Below, piece after piece: positions 30,907 through 40,211 of a stretch of DNA of 64,000 nt. Each line of letters begins with the position of its first letter. The stretch's first letter is position 1. The notes beneath the pieces are model-generated. The model was not told the origin of the DNA, did not search any database, and saw nothing but the letters and a program-made list of their open reading frames with translations. The stretch is from Eubacteriales bacterium (GTDB lineage: Bacteria; Bacillota; Clostridia; Lachnospirales; Lachnospiraceae): positions 59,446-123,445 of the forward strand of contig JAUNGM010000011.1 of assembly GCA_030524545.1 (NCBI GenBank), read 5' to 3'. Both the position numbers and the translations under genes were made by a program.

Positions 30907-32740
30907 GTTCTATATTGATAAACTTACCGTGTCCGGCGGCGGACACAAAACAACAGTAATTGACTTTAAGCCGGGTTTGAATTTTATTCTTGGTCCCTCC
31001 AATACCGGAAAGAGCCTTGTGATGGACTGCCTGGATTATGCATTTGGCTTTACTCCCAAAAAGAATCGTCCTTCAAAAATCGTTGACAACAACTACAGAT
31101 ATGAGCGGATTACACTTCACTTGATAACAGGTAATGGGACAGTCATTCTCGAACGCAAAATCGGCGATACTAAAATTGCTGTCAGCGGTACCGATCCAAC
31201 GGTGGAGCATGGCACTTATAGTGTAGGTCATAAAGCCAAAAAGAATATCAACGCCGTTTATCTTCATCTGCTTGGAATTGATGAGGTTCATTCTGTTCGT
31301 TCAGCTGAAAAGGGATCAAAAACACAGGACTTAACTTGGAGAAGTATGCTCCATCTCTTCTTTATACGACAGGCAGATGTTGCAAGAGAAAGTTCTGCAT
31401 TGTTGGCTCCTGGAAGCGTGGGACATACGGCTTCAGCTGCAGTGTTGCTATACCTTTTAACCGGGCAGGATGCAAACAATCTCGCCGCAGATGAAGACCC
31501 GAAAATCAGTGAGGCGAAGAAAAAAGCCCTCATTGGCTATATTCAGGAAAAGGTCGATGAATTTACAAGAAGGCGTGAAACGTTGGAGGAAACACTCTCA
31601 TCCTCCAATATTACAGACCCTCGCTCAAATGTTGAACAGGTTAGAAAAGAAATCGCAGAATTACAAGCACAAGTGGATGCTGCTACCCGAGACAGTCAGC
31701 AACTAATGTCACAGATTTATGAATTGAATGGTAAACTTTCCGAATCCAGGACAGTCGGACATAATTTTGCTGTTCTTCGCCAGCAATACCAATCTGACAT
31801 AAGACGGATTGGTTTCATTGTTGACGGCGCATCAACCGTCTCGCCGGTTCGCAAAAAAGTCAAATGTCCTATCTGCGGAGAAGAAACCGAGCGCGTACAG
31901 GATACCTCATTTATTGACGCATCTGCTGCGGAACTTGAAAAAATAAAAAGTCATCTGTCAGAGCTAAGTGATGCACAGCGTAGCGTAGAACATCAACAGG
32001 AAACTATTATTGCTACGATTCGCACATTGGAAGAAAAGAAAAAAACTGTTGATACTCTGATTTCCGAACAACTACAACCGAGATTATCTGTGTTTGAAGA
32101 GGAATTGGAGCAACAACTAAGCCTGATACGCCTCACAAGCGAATTAGAGATAGTACGTCAAAATGAAACTCAGTATAGAAGCGAGCTGTTCAACAAGGAA
32201 ACTGAAGAGACATCGGAACTCTCCAAACACAACATTTATGAGGATTACGATTATGATATCATCCACGGTTTTGAAGAAAAGCTAAGGGGAATCTTGCAGG
32301 CATCTAAAATTGGCGGTGCTGCTTCTGCAAGGCTCAATATGGAAAACTTTGATATTGAAATTGGTGGTTTCAAGAAGTCCGTTTCAATGGGCGGAGGTTT
32401 CTGCGGAATACTGAACACAATAACTACACTTGCAATGAGCGGATACCTTATCGATCTTGATAGAAATGCCCCTGGCTTCTATGCCGTAGACTCTTCACTG
32501 ACTCAATTATCAGAGGCAGAGCATAAAGAACAAAGCGATACGATTAAGCAAAATTTCATAGAGTACCTTATCTCTCATGCTCACGAACGCCAAGTAATTA
32601 TTGTGGAGCAAACAAAGCGTATGCCGTTTGTCCCAGATGAGAGCGATGAGAACGGTGTTCATGTAATTCGGTTCTCCAGAAACAAAGAAGAAGGACGATA
32701 TGGTTTTTTGAACGAGGTTTATAACCCGGAGGATCAGTAA
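30899..32740 (+). CDS. ABC-3C SMC/Rad50-like ATPase (DUF3732 type)
   Basis: The 613-residue ATPase has an N-terminal Walker A LGPSNTGKSLV (residues 31-41), a long coiled coil (about 200-440), a Cys pair CPICGEETE near residue 323 that could form a zinc hook, and a C-terminal lobe with SMGGGFCGILNT (signature-like), GFYAVDSSLTQL (Walker B region) and VIIVEQTKRMP. It is the DNA- or damage-sensing motor of an ABC-3C conflict system. All motifs look intact. Confidence 0.85.
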   Translation: MNRFYIDKLTVSGGGHKTTVIDFKPGLNFILGPSNTGKSLVMDCLDYAFGFTPKKNRPSKIVDNNYRYERITLHLITGNGTVILERKIGDTKIAVSGTDPTVEHGTYSVGHKAKKNINAVYLHLLGIDEVHSVRSAEKGSKTQDLTWRSMLHLFFIRQADVARESSALLAPGSVGHTASAAVLLYLLTGQDANNLAADEDPKISEAKKKALIGYIQEKVDEFTRRRETLEETLSSSNITDPRSNVEQVRKEIAELQAQVDAATRDSQQLMSQIYELNGKLSESRTVGHNFAVLRQQYQSDIRRIGFIVDGASTVSPVRKKVKCPICGEETERVQDTSFIDASAAELEKIKSHLSELSDAQRSVEHQQETIIATIRTLEEKKKTVDTLISEQLQPRLSVFEEELEQQLSLIRLTSELEIVRQNETQYRSELFNKETEETSELSKHNIYEDYDYDIIHGFEEKLRGILQASKIGGAASARLNMENFDIEIGGFKKSVSMGGGFCGILNTITTLAMSGYLIDLDRNAPGFYAVDSSLTQLSEAEHKEQSDTIKQNFIEYLISHAHERQVIIVEQTKRMPFVPDESDENGVHVIRFSRNKEEGRYGFLNEVYNPEDQ

Positions 32741-32775
32741 TCCCCAATATCTACATGCAAAAGCAGGAGGCAAAT

Positions 32776-32979
32776 ATGCGTATAAGTTACAATAAGTTAT
32801 GGAAAATGCTGATAGATAAGAACATGAACAAACATGATCTTGCAGAGAAAAGCGGTGTCAGTTCAGCTTCCATTGCCAAACTAAGCAAAGGATCGAATAT
32901 CACCACAGATGTACTTCTGAAAATCTGTGAGGCTATGGACTGCACATTAGAGGATATTATGGAAACGGTAAAGGATTGA
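32776..32979 (+). CDS. XRE-family small regulator
   Basis: From ATG 32776 (GGAGG 5 bases upstream) the 67-residue protein is a single Cro/CI-type HTH: RISYNKLWKMLIDKNM, KHDLAEKSGVSSASIAKLSK, and VLLKICEAMDCTLEDIME. It sits 35 bases after the ATPase gene and 17 bases before the glycosylase in the same operon, and probably autoregulates it. Confidence 0.8.
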   Translation: MRISYNKLWKMLIDKNMNKHDLAEKSGVSSASIAKLSKGSNITTDVLLKICEAMDCTLEDIMETVKD

Positions 32980-32996
32980 CAAAGGGAGGTGGTATC

Positions 32997-33647
32997 TTGC
33001 CAAATGTCGTAACACTCGATATGGATCACCCCGCTGTCCAATACCTATGCAAAAAAGATAAACGTCTGGCAAAGGTCATCCGTATGGTCGGTCCCATAAC
33101 CTATGTTCCGCATGACGAAAGCATTTACTCCTTTTTAGTGCATGAAATCATCGAGCAAATGCTATCTGTAAAAGCAGGTCAGAAAATATATAAAAGGCTT
33201 GAAGATTTATGCGATGGCGATGTGACTCCTGAAAAAGTCAATGCACTTTCAGATGATGAGATACGTGGAACTGGAACATCATCTTCAAAAGTCAAATGTA
33301 TCCGTGGTGTCACCGAAGCCGTAATATGTGGAGATCTGGATTTCGATAAAATGCATTCTCTGTCTGACGAGGAAGTCATGCTACACCTTACCAAGTTTCA
33401 TGGCATAGGCAAATGGACTGCAAAAATGTTCTTAATGTTTGTTCTTGATCGTCCAGATGTTCTCCCCGTTGAGGATGGTGCTTTTTTACAAACTTATCGC
33501 TGGGCATATAAGACGGACGATTGCAGCGAGGATGCTATCTATAAAAAATGCCGGAAGTGGAAACCTTACTCATCTATTGCATCACGTTTTTTCTATAAGG
33601 CGTTAGATGCAGGAATGACAAAGGAAGAATTTCACCTATTCAAATAA
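32997..33647 (+). CDS. AlkA-like HhH-GPD DNA glycosylase
   Basis: From TTG 32997 (GGGAGG 8 bases upstream) the 216-residue protein has the HhH-GPD core: helix-hairpin-helix LTKFHGIGKWTAKMF (131-145) and the catalytic Asp in VLPVEDGAFLQTY (Asp160). The N-terminal part lacks the usual AlkA barrel extension. DNA-3-methyladenine glycosylase II-type enzymes remove alkylated or modified bases. Inside a defence operon it may instead excise modified bases from invading DNA; that is inference. There is no iron-sulfur cluster motif. The gene lies 14 bases before the restriction endonuclease gene. Confidence 0.8.
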   Translation: MPNVVTLDMDHPAVQYLCKKDKRLAKVIRMVGPITYVPHDESIYSFLVHEIIEQMLSVKAGQKIYKRLEDLCDGDVTPEKVNALSDDEIRGTGTSSSKVKCIRGVTEAVICGDLDFDKMHSLSDEEVMLHLTKFHGIGKWTAKMFLMFVLDRPDVLPVEDGAFLQTYRWAYKTDDCSEDAIYKKCRKWKPYSSIASRFFYKALDAGMTKEEFHLFK

Positions 33648-33661
33648 GCACGGAGGATAAA

Positions 33662-35320
33662 ATGGCTACAAAAGGAAATAAACGAACAAATTTGGAGGCT
33701 AACGAAGCCTTTCTTCAATATGAAGAAGAAATTGTTAATCATCCTGCATATGCCGGGATGCCGGACTTGCGCCACGATGACGGAACAATTCAATGGGAAA
33801 CTCCATCAAATAGAGGTGCAGGCGTTTTTCAATTTTCTCACGACAAGCGTTATCAATGGTGGTTAGAAAAGGCTGCCGAAATAGGAATCAGTACAGATGA
33901 AGATAAATGGATTAGTAAGGTTGCCAAAACTATCCATCCTACTAAGCTTCATCCTTGTAAAGTCTGCGGTCGTGTTATGGATATTCGCTATTGCTATTTG
34001 TCAACCAATTTTATGAAAAGGGTTCAGAAACTCTCTTTTTATGATAGTTCTGTAGAAATGGAAGAAGTAACTCACATTCTGGATTTTGTTACATCCCTCG
34101 TTGATACATATGGAGATGTGGCTTACGATGCTTTACCGGGCTTACTCAAATGTACACAGGTGAAAGAAATTCCTGATTTGCCCCATGACCTTTCTGCATG
34201 GACATCATGGATAGAGCAAAGCTATATTCCCAAAGAACCAAGTATGCTTAGCCCTGGTGCAATGTCCAATGCTCCTGATCGACTTGACGGTTTTCATACT
34301 TTTAATCGCTGCTGTCGTTCCACAGCAGACAAAGGTCGTTCAAAAGAAAATCTCGCATCATATTCAACTGACAGGAGAGCTTTTGAAAATTGGAGTGATG
34401 GTAACTGGATCACAGCCAATAAGCTGATGGGCTTTATAAACTCTAATCCTGGCATGAAAAAGGAACATTGCGCAAACGAAGGAAACGGCGGACATCATCC
34501 GCGTCCATGTAGTGCAGATCATATCGGTCCGATATCCCTTGGCTTCTGCCATAGACCGGAGTTTCAGGTCCTTTGTAAGCCTTGTAACAGCGCAAAGAAT
34601 AACAGGATGTATTATTCTGATGTTCTCCACTTGATTGAAGTTGAAAAAGCCGGAGAAACTGTTGCAACCTGGTACGCTGATTCGATTTGGCAAAAATGTA
34701 AAGGAAAGGTCACCGATAAGGAATCTGCGTTGAGACTTAGCCGTGTGATGCGTGATAATCGCAATGTTGCGATGATGCTTTTGGCTGACTTTATTGACAG
34801 AAACGAATTTCTTTTTCTCTTTACACTCCTCAATTTGGAGTATGCTGACTATGACTACGACATCATTCCTGGATCGACAAAAATCAATCACCAGATTGTA
34901 ACTGTGGATTTTTCGAGGGAAGCAAGCACTTTGAGATATGTCAGTATTCAGAAAACGAGAAAAATACGAGTCGCTTTTTCTTCGCTTTCCGAATATGCAA
35001 AGAAAGAAAACCGCAATGGATACACATATACTAATGCAAAGATTGAGTCGCTGAAGAAACAAGCATTCAGCATTCTGTCCAATATCAACAGCAAAATGAA
35101 AAAGCTGAATGAGACTCTTATCGTGGCTCTTTCTGATGAAGAGCGAATTGATGCTGAAATCGAAGCATTTTTGTCTACTGTAGATTATACCGCGCTAAAG
35201 AACATGCGAGAATTTATTGAAGTAAAAGAACTGCTCAAACAGATTATGGAGTTAGTCGCTCAAGAACTATCCTCCAATTGGGACGATCCTCGTTATTCAA
35301 GAGAAACTGCTGACGAATAA
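33662..35320 (+). CDS. Type IIS restriction endonuclease, Alw26I/Eco31I/Esp3I family
   Basis: The 552-residue protein resembles the Alw26I/Eco31I/Esp3I endonucleases. The N-terminal half has a Cys motif HPCKVCGR (about residue 100) and the middle has an HNH-type site in ADHIGPISLGFCHRP with LCKPCNSAKNNR (about residues 283-315), matching the single HNH active site shown for Eco31I. Known members read GTCTC-containing sites and cut outside them. The specificity here is unknown. It ends the six-gene operon and is convergent with its methyltransferase. Confidence 0.82.
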   Translation: MATKGNKRTNLEANEAFLQYEEEIVNHPAYAGMPDLRHDDGTIQWETPSNRGAGVFQFSHDKRYQWWLEKAAEIGISTDEDKWISKVAKTIHPTKLHPCKVCGRVMDIRYCYLSTNFMKRVQKLSFYDSSVEMEEVTHILDFVTSLVDTYGDVAYDALPGLLKCTQVKEIPDLPHDLSAWTSWIEQSYIPKEPSMLSPGAMSNAPDRLDGFHTFNRCCRSTADKGRSKENLASYSTDRRAFENWSDGNWITANKLMGFINSNPGMKKEHCANEGNGGHHPRPCSADHIGPISLGFCHRPEFQVLCKPCNSAKNNRMYYSDVLHLIEVEKAGETVATWYADSIWQKCKGKVTDKESALRLSRVMRDNRNVAMMLLADFIDRNEFLFLFTLLNLEYADYDYDIIPGSTKINHQIVTVDFSREASTLRYVSIQKTRKIRVAFSSLSEYAKKENRNGYTYTNAKIESLKKQAFSILSNINSKMKKLNETLIVALSDEERIDAEIEAFLSTVDYTALKNMREFIEVKELLKQIMELVAQELSSNWDDPRYSRETADE

Positions 35321-35365
35321 AAAATAGCCGACCATCTGTTAATCGTAGGTGGTCGACTTATTTTA
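35321..35365. terminator. Bidirectional terminator between endonuclease and methyltransferase
   Basis: CGACCA (35329-35334) pairs with TGGTCG (35350-35355), flanked by AAAATA on one side and TTATTTTAT on the other, so it can terminate both convergent transcripts. Confidence 0.6.
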
Positions 35366-38182
35366 TCAGAGGTAACTGTCAAGGTATTCGTCCACAGTTA
35401 TTTCTCCTCGCATAAATTTTTGATAAGGATTTGTCGCAGGAAAACGATAATTATATCCACTTCCATCTTCTCCTGGTTGAAGCGGCGGCAAATCGCCAAT
35501 TGCGTCCTCGACACCTATTACAGAGGGGAGGAGCGATAATTGCCCATCCTTGGGAACGCAGGATATTTCCTTCATACTAAAGCCTTGAACAAGATTAGCA
35601 TCCCCGCCAATGATTATTACACGATCTCTACGTTGCGGAACTCCGAAGTTAGCTGCGCTAACCTGGTTTACTTTGATTTCTGTAACACATTCTTTCAACT
35701 CGGTCTTTATCATCTCAAAGAATTGTCCTTTATCTAAATTGAGAATTCCACGAACATTCTCAAATACAAAGCCATCCGGTCTGATTGCCTTGACTATGCT
35801 GGCATAGGACTTAAATAACCAGTTGCGCATATCTTCAGCACCTCGCCGTGTATTCGCGGTCGAGAATCCTTGACAAGGCGGTCCTCCAAGAACAAATAGA
35901 GGAAGGTTCGGATTTGCTTTCTTTGCAGCTACCGCCGCATCCACAATCGCATCATGTACCTCTTGACTATTAATATCACCAACAATTGCTTCTCCACCAA
36001 GATTTCGCTTGTGTGTTTCTACTGCGTAGTTGTCGATATCATTCCCAATTATCGGAGTCCAACCAGCCCAAATAAAGCCCAATGCAAGTCCTCCTGCACC
36101 GCAGAAAAGGTCAACAAACTGCCCCTTGAAAGGAATGTTTTTAGCAATCTGATAGGCAAGCAGTGGTGGTACAGCGTTTCCAATCTGATTATTTATCGCC
36201 CCAAGCGACCCGATAAACTCAAACGAATCTGGGAAGCTCTGAAAACGCGCTGCTTCTCGTTGCGATATTGTCCGGTTCTGGTCGTAATGCATATTACATC
36301 CATTTCCTGGTCGGTTGAAGTAAGTGTTAATAGTATATGCAGGCATATCCGGACGAAGCCTTCCATAATATGTAGATCGACTTCCTTTCCCGGCTTTATA
36401 ACTTTCTCGGATTTGTGCGATTCTTTGCGATGGCACACTGTCCGGGATATTCTTCCAGTTACCTCCTGGCGGAACACACTTTATTACTTGCATATCCAAT
36501 TCACTCAACGAAGATGCGTAGTGATTGAAAATCATGGTTTTCTTTTCTCCATCCTGACTTTTTTCACGATACTGTCTAACAATGTTTACTCGTTTTTCAT
36601 TATCCAGCTTGAACGAATCTACAATGATTTCATATTCATCAGCTGAGAGATTGTATAGATGTGCGACCGCCAATTCAATAGCATCTTCAACATCTTGACC
36701 TGCCAATTGCTTGTCCACTAATTCTATGATGTTCATATCAACACACGGTCGAGGAACACGAATCTGCTTCACTATCCCTGCTGACACATGATTGGATACC
36801 AACATACTCCTTGCTTGATATTCAAATATCATCGAATTCATGATCGCAAGCAACATTTTGAGGCTTGAAAGTGCGACTTCATCTCCATACACCACGCCGA
36901 GAGAATTTCCACAAATGAATCCGGGTGGCAACAATGTGGCTTTGATTCGCCGTACTTGAGAGTCACGTGACACATCTCGCCACACGACCTTGCTCATGAA
37001 CGAACTTTGCGGAGGAATCACCATCTCCTCATTCAAGAATAATTGATCGCTCATAAAAGAATACCTGTCTACCATATAGCCTTTTGCGAATTCAATTTTA
37101 CCAGTATGTAACAGTTTTTCTTTTACTCTTGTTTCGTCCAATTCACGTGTAAAGTGCAATCCAGTTTCATTGCAGAATTCATCCGTCGAAGGCAACTGCT
37201 CAAGATACATCATTATAGGTATGGCCTCTATTCCAGTTTTTAAAGGAATGCAATAACCTGTCCGTTTGATATATTCAAAGACGGCCTTTTCTATTTTTTT
37301 CTCTTTATACTTTCTCTTATCGCTATAAATCCTAACGCTAAGACTTTGGTCAGTTTCACCGCCTTTAACCACTATGGTGATGCTTGAAATATCTGCACTA
37401 CCATAGAGCTTTAATTCCGCAGGGTAGTAAGAAACATTAATGACTTTATAGTTCTCAAAAATCCAAACTCTGAGTTTGCTTGAAACTTGGTCATTAAGCA
37501 ACGAGGCAGGAGAAACAATGCCACAAAATCCGTCTGATTTTATTAGTCTAAGGGCTACTTCAGTTCCACAACGTGCAAGGTTTGTCCCCCATTTTCCAAA
37601 TTTTGAAGAGGGTTGCGAAATTACAAACGCCTCCTTCATGTATGAATCATACTGCTCTATTGCATTTCGATAGCCAACCATAGCTTCTTCGCCATTACTC
37701 TTGCTGAAGAGCTTTTGAGGCTTTAACAGACTCCACGGAGGATTTGTAACACATATATCGTATTTGCCACGAACAGCATTATACTCTACAAAAGCATCTG
37801 CCTGACGCGCATCAATCTCAAACCTCAATCCAACAGTTTCGCAAAACTGTGCTATCTCACTTTTTGCCGTATTCACAGCATTCCCATCTATGTCCCAAAC
37901 TGAGATGAACAACCGATCAGAAGATAATTTCCCTGATTTGTGTAATTCTGAAAGCAAAGAAATAATCAGCCTTCCATCTCCGCAAAACGGATCAATAATG
38001 TGTAATTCCGAAGAAAAGGTGTCGTACATATAATGCTGACTTAACACCTGCATCATGCTCGTTGCTATATCATAATCGGTATAGAATTTTCCGAGAAGTT
38101 TTTCATCCTCGAAATCCGTCTGCGTAAACTCATCAACGAACTGATAATATTCTTCACTTAATTCATGTGGAGTTTTAATCAT
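35366..38182 (-). CDS. Fused m6A + circularly permuted m5C DNA methyltransferase
   Basis: The 938-residue protein has an N-terminal adenine methyltransferase (DPFCGDGRLIISLL near residue 67, catalytic TNPPWSLL near 160) followed by a long specificity part. The C-terminal cytosine-5 enzyme has a changed motif order: IX-X (REAARFQSFPDSFEF, IGNAVPP, about 635-670) precede motif I FVDLFCGAGGLALGF (about 686), IV GGPPCQGFS (about 765), VI FVFENVRG and VIII PQRRDRV. It would protect both strands of an asymmetric type IIS site, A on one and C on the other, as known for this family. It pairs with the convergent endonuclease. Confidence 0.88.
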   Translation of the reverse strand: MIKTPHELSEEYYQFVDEFTQTDFEDEKLLGKFYTDYDIATSMMQVLSQHYMYDTFSSELHIIDPFCGDGRLIISLLSELHKSGKLSSDRLFISVWDIDGNAVNTAKSEIAQFCETVGLRFEIDARQADAFVEYNAVRGKYDICVTNPPWSLLKPQKLFSKSNGEEAMVGYRNAIEQYDSYMKEAFVISQPSSKFGKWGTNLARCGTEVALRLIKSDGFCGIVSPASLLNDQVSSKLRVWIFENYKVINVSYYPAELKLYGSADISSITIVVKGGETDQSLSVRIYSDKRKYKEKKIEKAVFEYIKRTGYCIPLKTGIEAIPIMMYLEQLPSTDEFCNETGLHFTRELDETRVKEKLLHTGKIEFAKGYMVDRYSFMSDQLFLNEEMVIPPQSSFMSKVVWRDVSRDSQVRRIKATLLPPGFICGNSLGVVYGDEVALSSLKMLLAIMNSMIFEYQARSMLVSNHVSAGIVKQIRVPRPCVDMNIIELVDKQLAGQDVEDAIELAVAHLYNLSADEYEIIVDSFKLDNEKRVNIVRQYREKSQDGEKKTMIFNHYASSLSELDMQVIKCVPPGGNWKNIPDSVPSQRIAQIRESYKAGKGSRSTYYGRLRPDMPAYTINTYFNRPGNGCNMHYDQNRTISQREAARFQSFPDSFEFIGSLGAINNQIGNAVPPLLAYQIAKNIPFKGQFVDLFCGAGGLALGFIWAGWTPIIGNDIDNYAVETHKRNLGGEAIVGDINSQEVHDAIVDAAVAAKKANPNLPLFVLGGPPCQGFSTANTRRGAEDMRNWLFKSYASIVKAIRPDGFVFENVRGILNLDKGQFFEMIKTELKECVTEIKVNQVSAANFGVPQRRDRVIIIGGDANLVQGFSMKEISCVPKDGQLSLLPSVIGVEDAIGDLPPLQPGEDGSGYNYRFPATNPYQKFMRGEITVDEYLDSYL

Positions 38183-38213
38183 TTCTCAATTCCTCCCAGG
38201 CATAGTAAGCACA

Positions 38214-38408
38214 TCAGTCCATTGCACTTTTTCCACTGGATACCCAATTGTCTAATTCTGAGCATTTGAATTTCCACTGTTTGCCTATTTTATGTGCGGG
38301 TATGTCCTTGCCTTTCCTAATCCAATCGCGGATTGTTCCGGGCTTAACTCCCAGATATTCCGCAGCTTCATCTATGCCTACCCATTTGTCATTTCCGATT
38401 TCTCCCAT
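38214..38408 (-). CDS. Excisionase-type HTH_17 DNA-binding protein
   Basis: From ATG 38408 (GAGGTG 6 bases upstream) the 64-residue protein is a MerR-like HTH_17: WVGIDEAAEYLGVKPGTIRDWI, KGKDIPAHKIGKQWKFK and ELDNWVSSGK. It lies 31 bases before the methyltransferase gene on the same strand, a position used by R-M controller proteins. It could also be a recombination directionality factor, but no integrase adjoins. Confidence 0.8.
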   Translation of the reverse strand: MGEIGNDKWVGIDEAAEYLGVKPGTIRDWIRKGKDIPAHKIGKQWKFKCSELDNWVSSGKSAMD

Positions 38409-38838
38409 TCCAGCACCTCCGAACAAACAAAATATAGCAAGTTTATTATAGCAAGTTTTGATGCAGTTTTCAATAGATTTCCTATTGTTTTATGTTGTTT
38501 TTTGTAATTTATAAGCATTTAATATATCACTCTGGAAGGTAGAAAAGTCAAGGAGATTCAGCGATATTTGATACAATCGACAATCTGCACACCATAAATT
38601 ATCGCAAAATGTATTTATCCGTTTTATGAAGCCTTTATTTATAAAAATGGCATCACATCTTCAATTAATGAAAATGTAATGCCACTATTTTATTTTTGCG
38701 AAAACATATCCTTTCGCCAAAATGTATATCTTCCGTTCCCCACAGCCTATCCCCTGGGTAAATCAATTCCCTCATCCCCATTCTGCGGAAACTGAAACAC
38801 ACAACCATTTTCGCCCCAAATCGGCAGAAACCTTTGAT
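38409..38838. other. Intergenic junction of the defence island and core genes
   Basis: An AT-rich stretch of 430 bases without a supported gene. It contains the rlmCD terminator (38648-38684) and probably the promoter of the methyltransferase unit. I found no tRNA, integrase remnant or clear direct repeat marking an attachment site. Confidence 0.5.
38648..38684 (-). terminator. Terminator of the rlmCD operon
   Basis: TGGCAT...ATGCCA with inner ACAT/ATGT and TTC/GAA pairs forms a 15-bp stem with two mismatches, followed on the minus strand by TTTTTAT; the other flank is also T-rich in its direction. Confidence 0.65.
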
Positions 38839-40206
38839 TTACCGGGCTTTTTTCGTCAGCAGAGCGACTGTCTCCACATGCACCGTATTCCCAAACTGAT
38901 CAACCGGGCAAACCTTCTCTAACTCATATCCCTTCCCGCACAAATACTTCAGATCCCTTGCCAGTGTCGCGCTGTCGCAGCTGACATACACCACCCTCTT
39001 CGGCTGCATCTTCAGGATTGTCTCGAGCAGCACCTCATCGCAGCCTTTTCTTGGCGGGTCAACCACGATTACGTCGGCGTAAACACCATGTTTCTCGTAC
39101 TCCCGCGGAAGGACTTCTTCGGCCTTGCCGACAAAAAATTCTACATTTTGCAATCCATTCAGTTCTGCATTCCGCCGTGCATCCTCAATTGCAGCAGGCA
39201 CGATTTCCACTCCGCGGACAAACTTAGCCTGCTGTGCCAAAAACAGAGAAATGGTACCGATTCCGCAATAAAGATCCCATACAGTTTCCTCGCCGTGAAG
39301 ATTCGCATATTCCAGAGCCTTGGCATATAATTTACCGGTCTGAAGGGGATTGACCTGGTAAAAGGACAGAGGTGAAATCTGATAGGAAACTTCACCGATT
39401 TTGTCCGTAATATAAGTCTGGCCCCAGAGAAGCTTTAATTCCTCTCCCAGAATCACATTGCTCCTGCTGCGATTGACATTCAGCGTGATGCTGGTCATTC
39501 CCGGAATCTCCTGGAGAGCCTCCACCAGCTTTTCACTGTGCGGAAGCCTTGCACCATTGGCAATCACGCATACCATCACTTCCCCGGTAAAGAATCCATA
39601 ACGAATCAGAATATGACGCACAAGTCCTTTCCCTGTTGCTTCCTCATAAGGCTCCACACCGTATTTTTCCATATAGGCGATTACCCGATCCAGAACCTCT
39701 TTATTCTGGGAAACACCCAGGGCACAGTCTCTGTTCTCAATAATATTGTGGGTTCTTCCTGCATAAAATCCGGTGATGATACGGCCTTCTTTATTCCGTC
39801 CGACCGGAAACTGTGCTTTATTGCGGTAATGATACGGCTCCTCCATCCCAATGATCGGCTCCATGGGAATCTCTGTAAATCCTCCGATCCGTTCCAGATG
39901 CCCCCGCACTTTGGCTTCTTTAAACGCAAGCTGCTGTTCATAAGAAAGTGCCTGAATCTGGCAGCCGCCGCACTGGCGTGCATAAGGGCATCTCGGCTCC
40001 ACACGGTATGGGGATGGTTTCAGGATTTCCATAAGTCTTCCGTAGCCATAATTCTTCTTTGCTTTCATGATCTTCGCGCGGACCGTGTCACCGATCACAG
40101 CGTCTTTCACAAAGACGGTGAAGCCATCAGCTTTACCGATGCCTTCACCGTCAATTCCGCAATCTTCTATATCTAACGTCACAATGTCGTTTTTACGAAA
40201 TTCCAT
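38839..40206 (-). CDS. rlmCD: 23S rRNA (uracil-C5)-methyltransferase RlmCD/RumA family
   Basis: The 455-residue protein has an N-terminal TRAM domain (residues 1-60), an iron-sulfur Cys set CPYARQCGGCQIQ (Cys73, 79, 82, with another near 161), AdoMet motif DLYCGIGTISLF, VVDPPRKGCDE and the catalytic Cys in YVSCDSATLARDL. It methylates U in 23S rRNA; in Firmicutes a single enzyme often does both positions 747 and 1939. Exact sites cannot be read from sequence. It is the last gene of a three-gene operon. Confidence 0.88.
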   Translation of the reverse strand: MEFRKNDIVTLDIEDCGIDGEGIGKADGFTVFVKDAVIGDTVRAKIMKAKKNYGYGRLMEILKPSPYRVEPRCPYARQCGGCQIQALSYEQQLAFKEAKVRGHLERIGGFTEIPMEPIIGMEEPYHYRNKAQFPVGRNKEGRIITGFYAGRTHNIIENRDCALGVSQNKEVLDRVIAYMEKYGVEPYEEATGKGLVRHILIRYGFFTGEVMVCVIANGARLPHSEKLVEALQEIPGMTSITLNVNRSRSNVILGEELKLLWGQTYITDKIGEVSYQISPLSFYQVNPLQTGKLYAKALEYANLHGEETVWDLYCGIGTISLFLAQQAKFVRGVEIVPAAIEDARRNAELNGLQNVEFFVGKAEEVLPREYEKHGVYADVIVVDPPRKGCDEVLLETILKMQPKRVVYVSCDSATLARDLKYLCGKGYELEKVCPVDQFGNTVHVETVALLTKKAR

Positions 40207-40211
40207 AAGGA

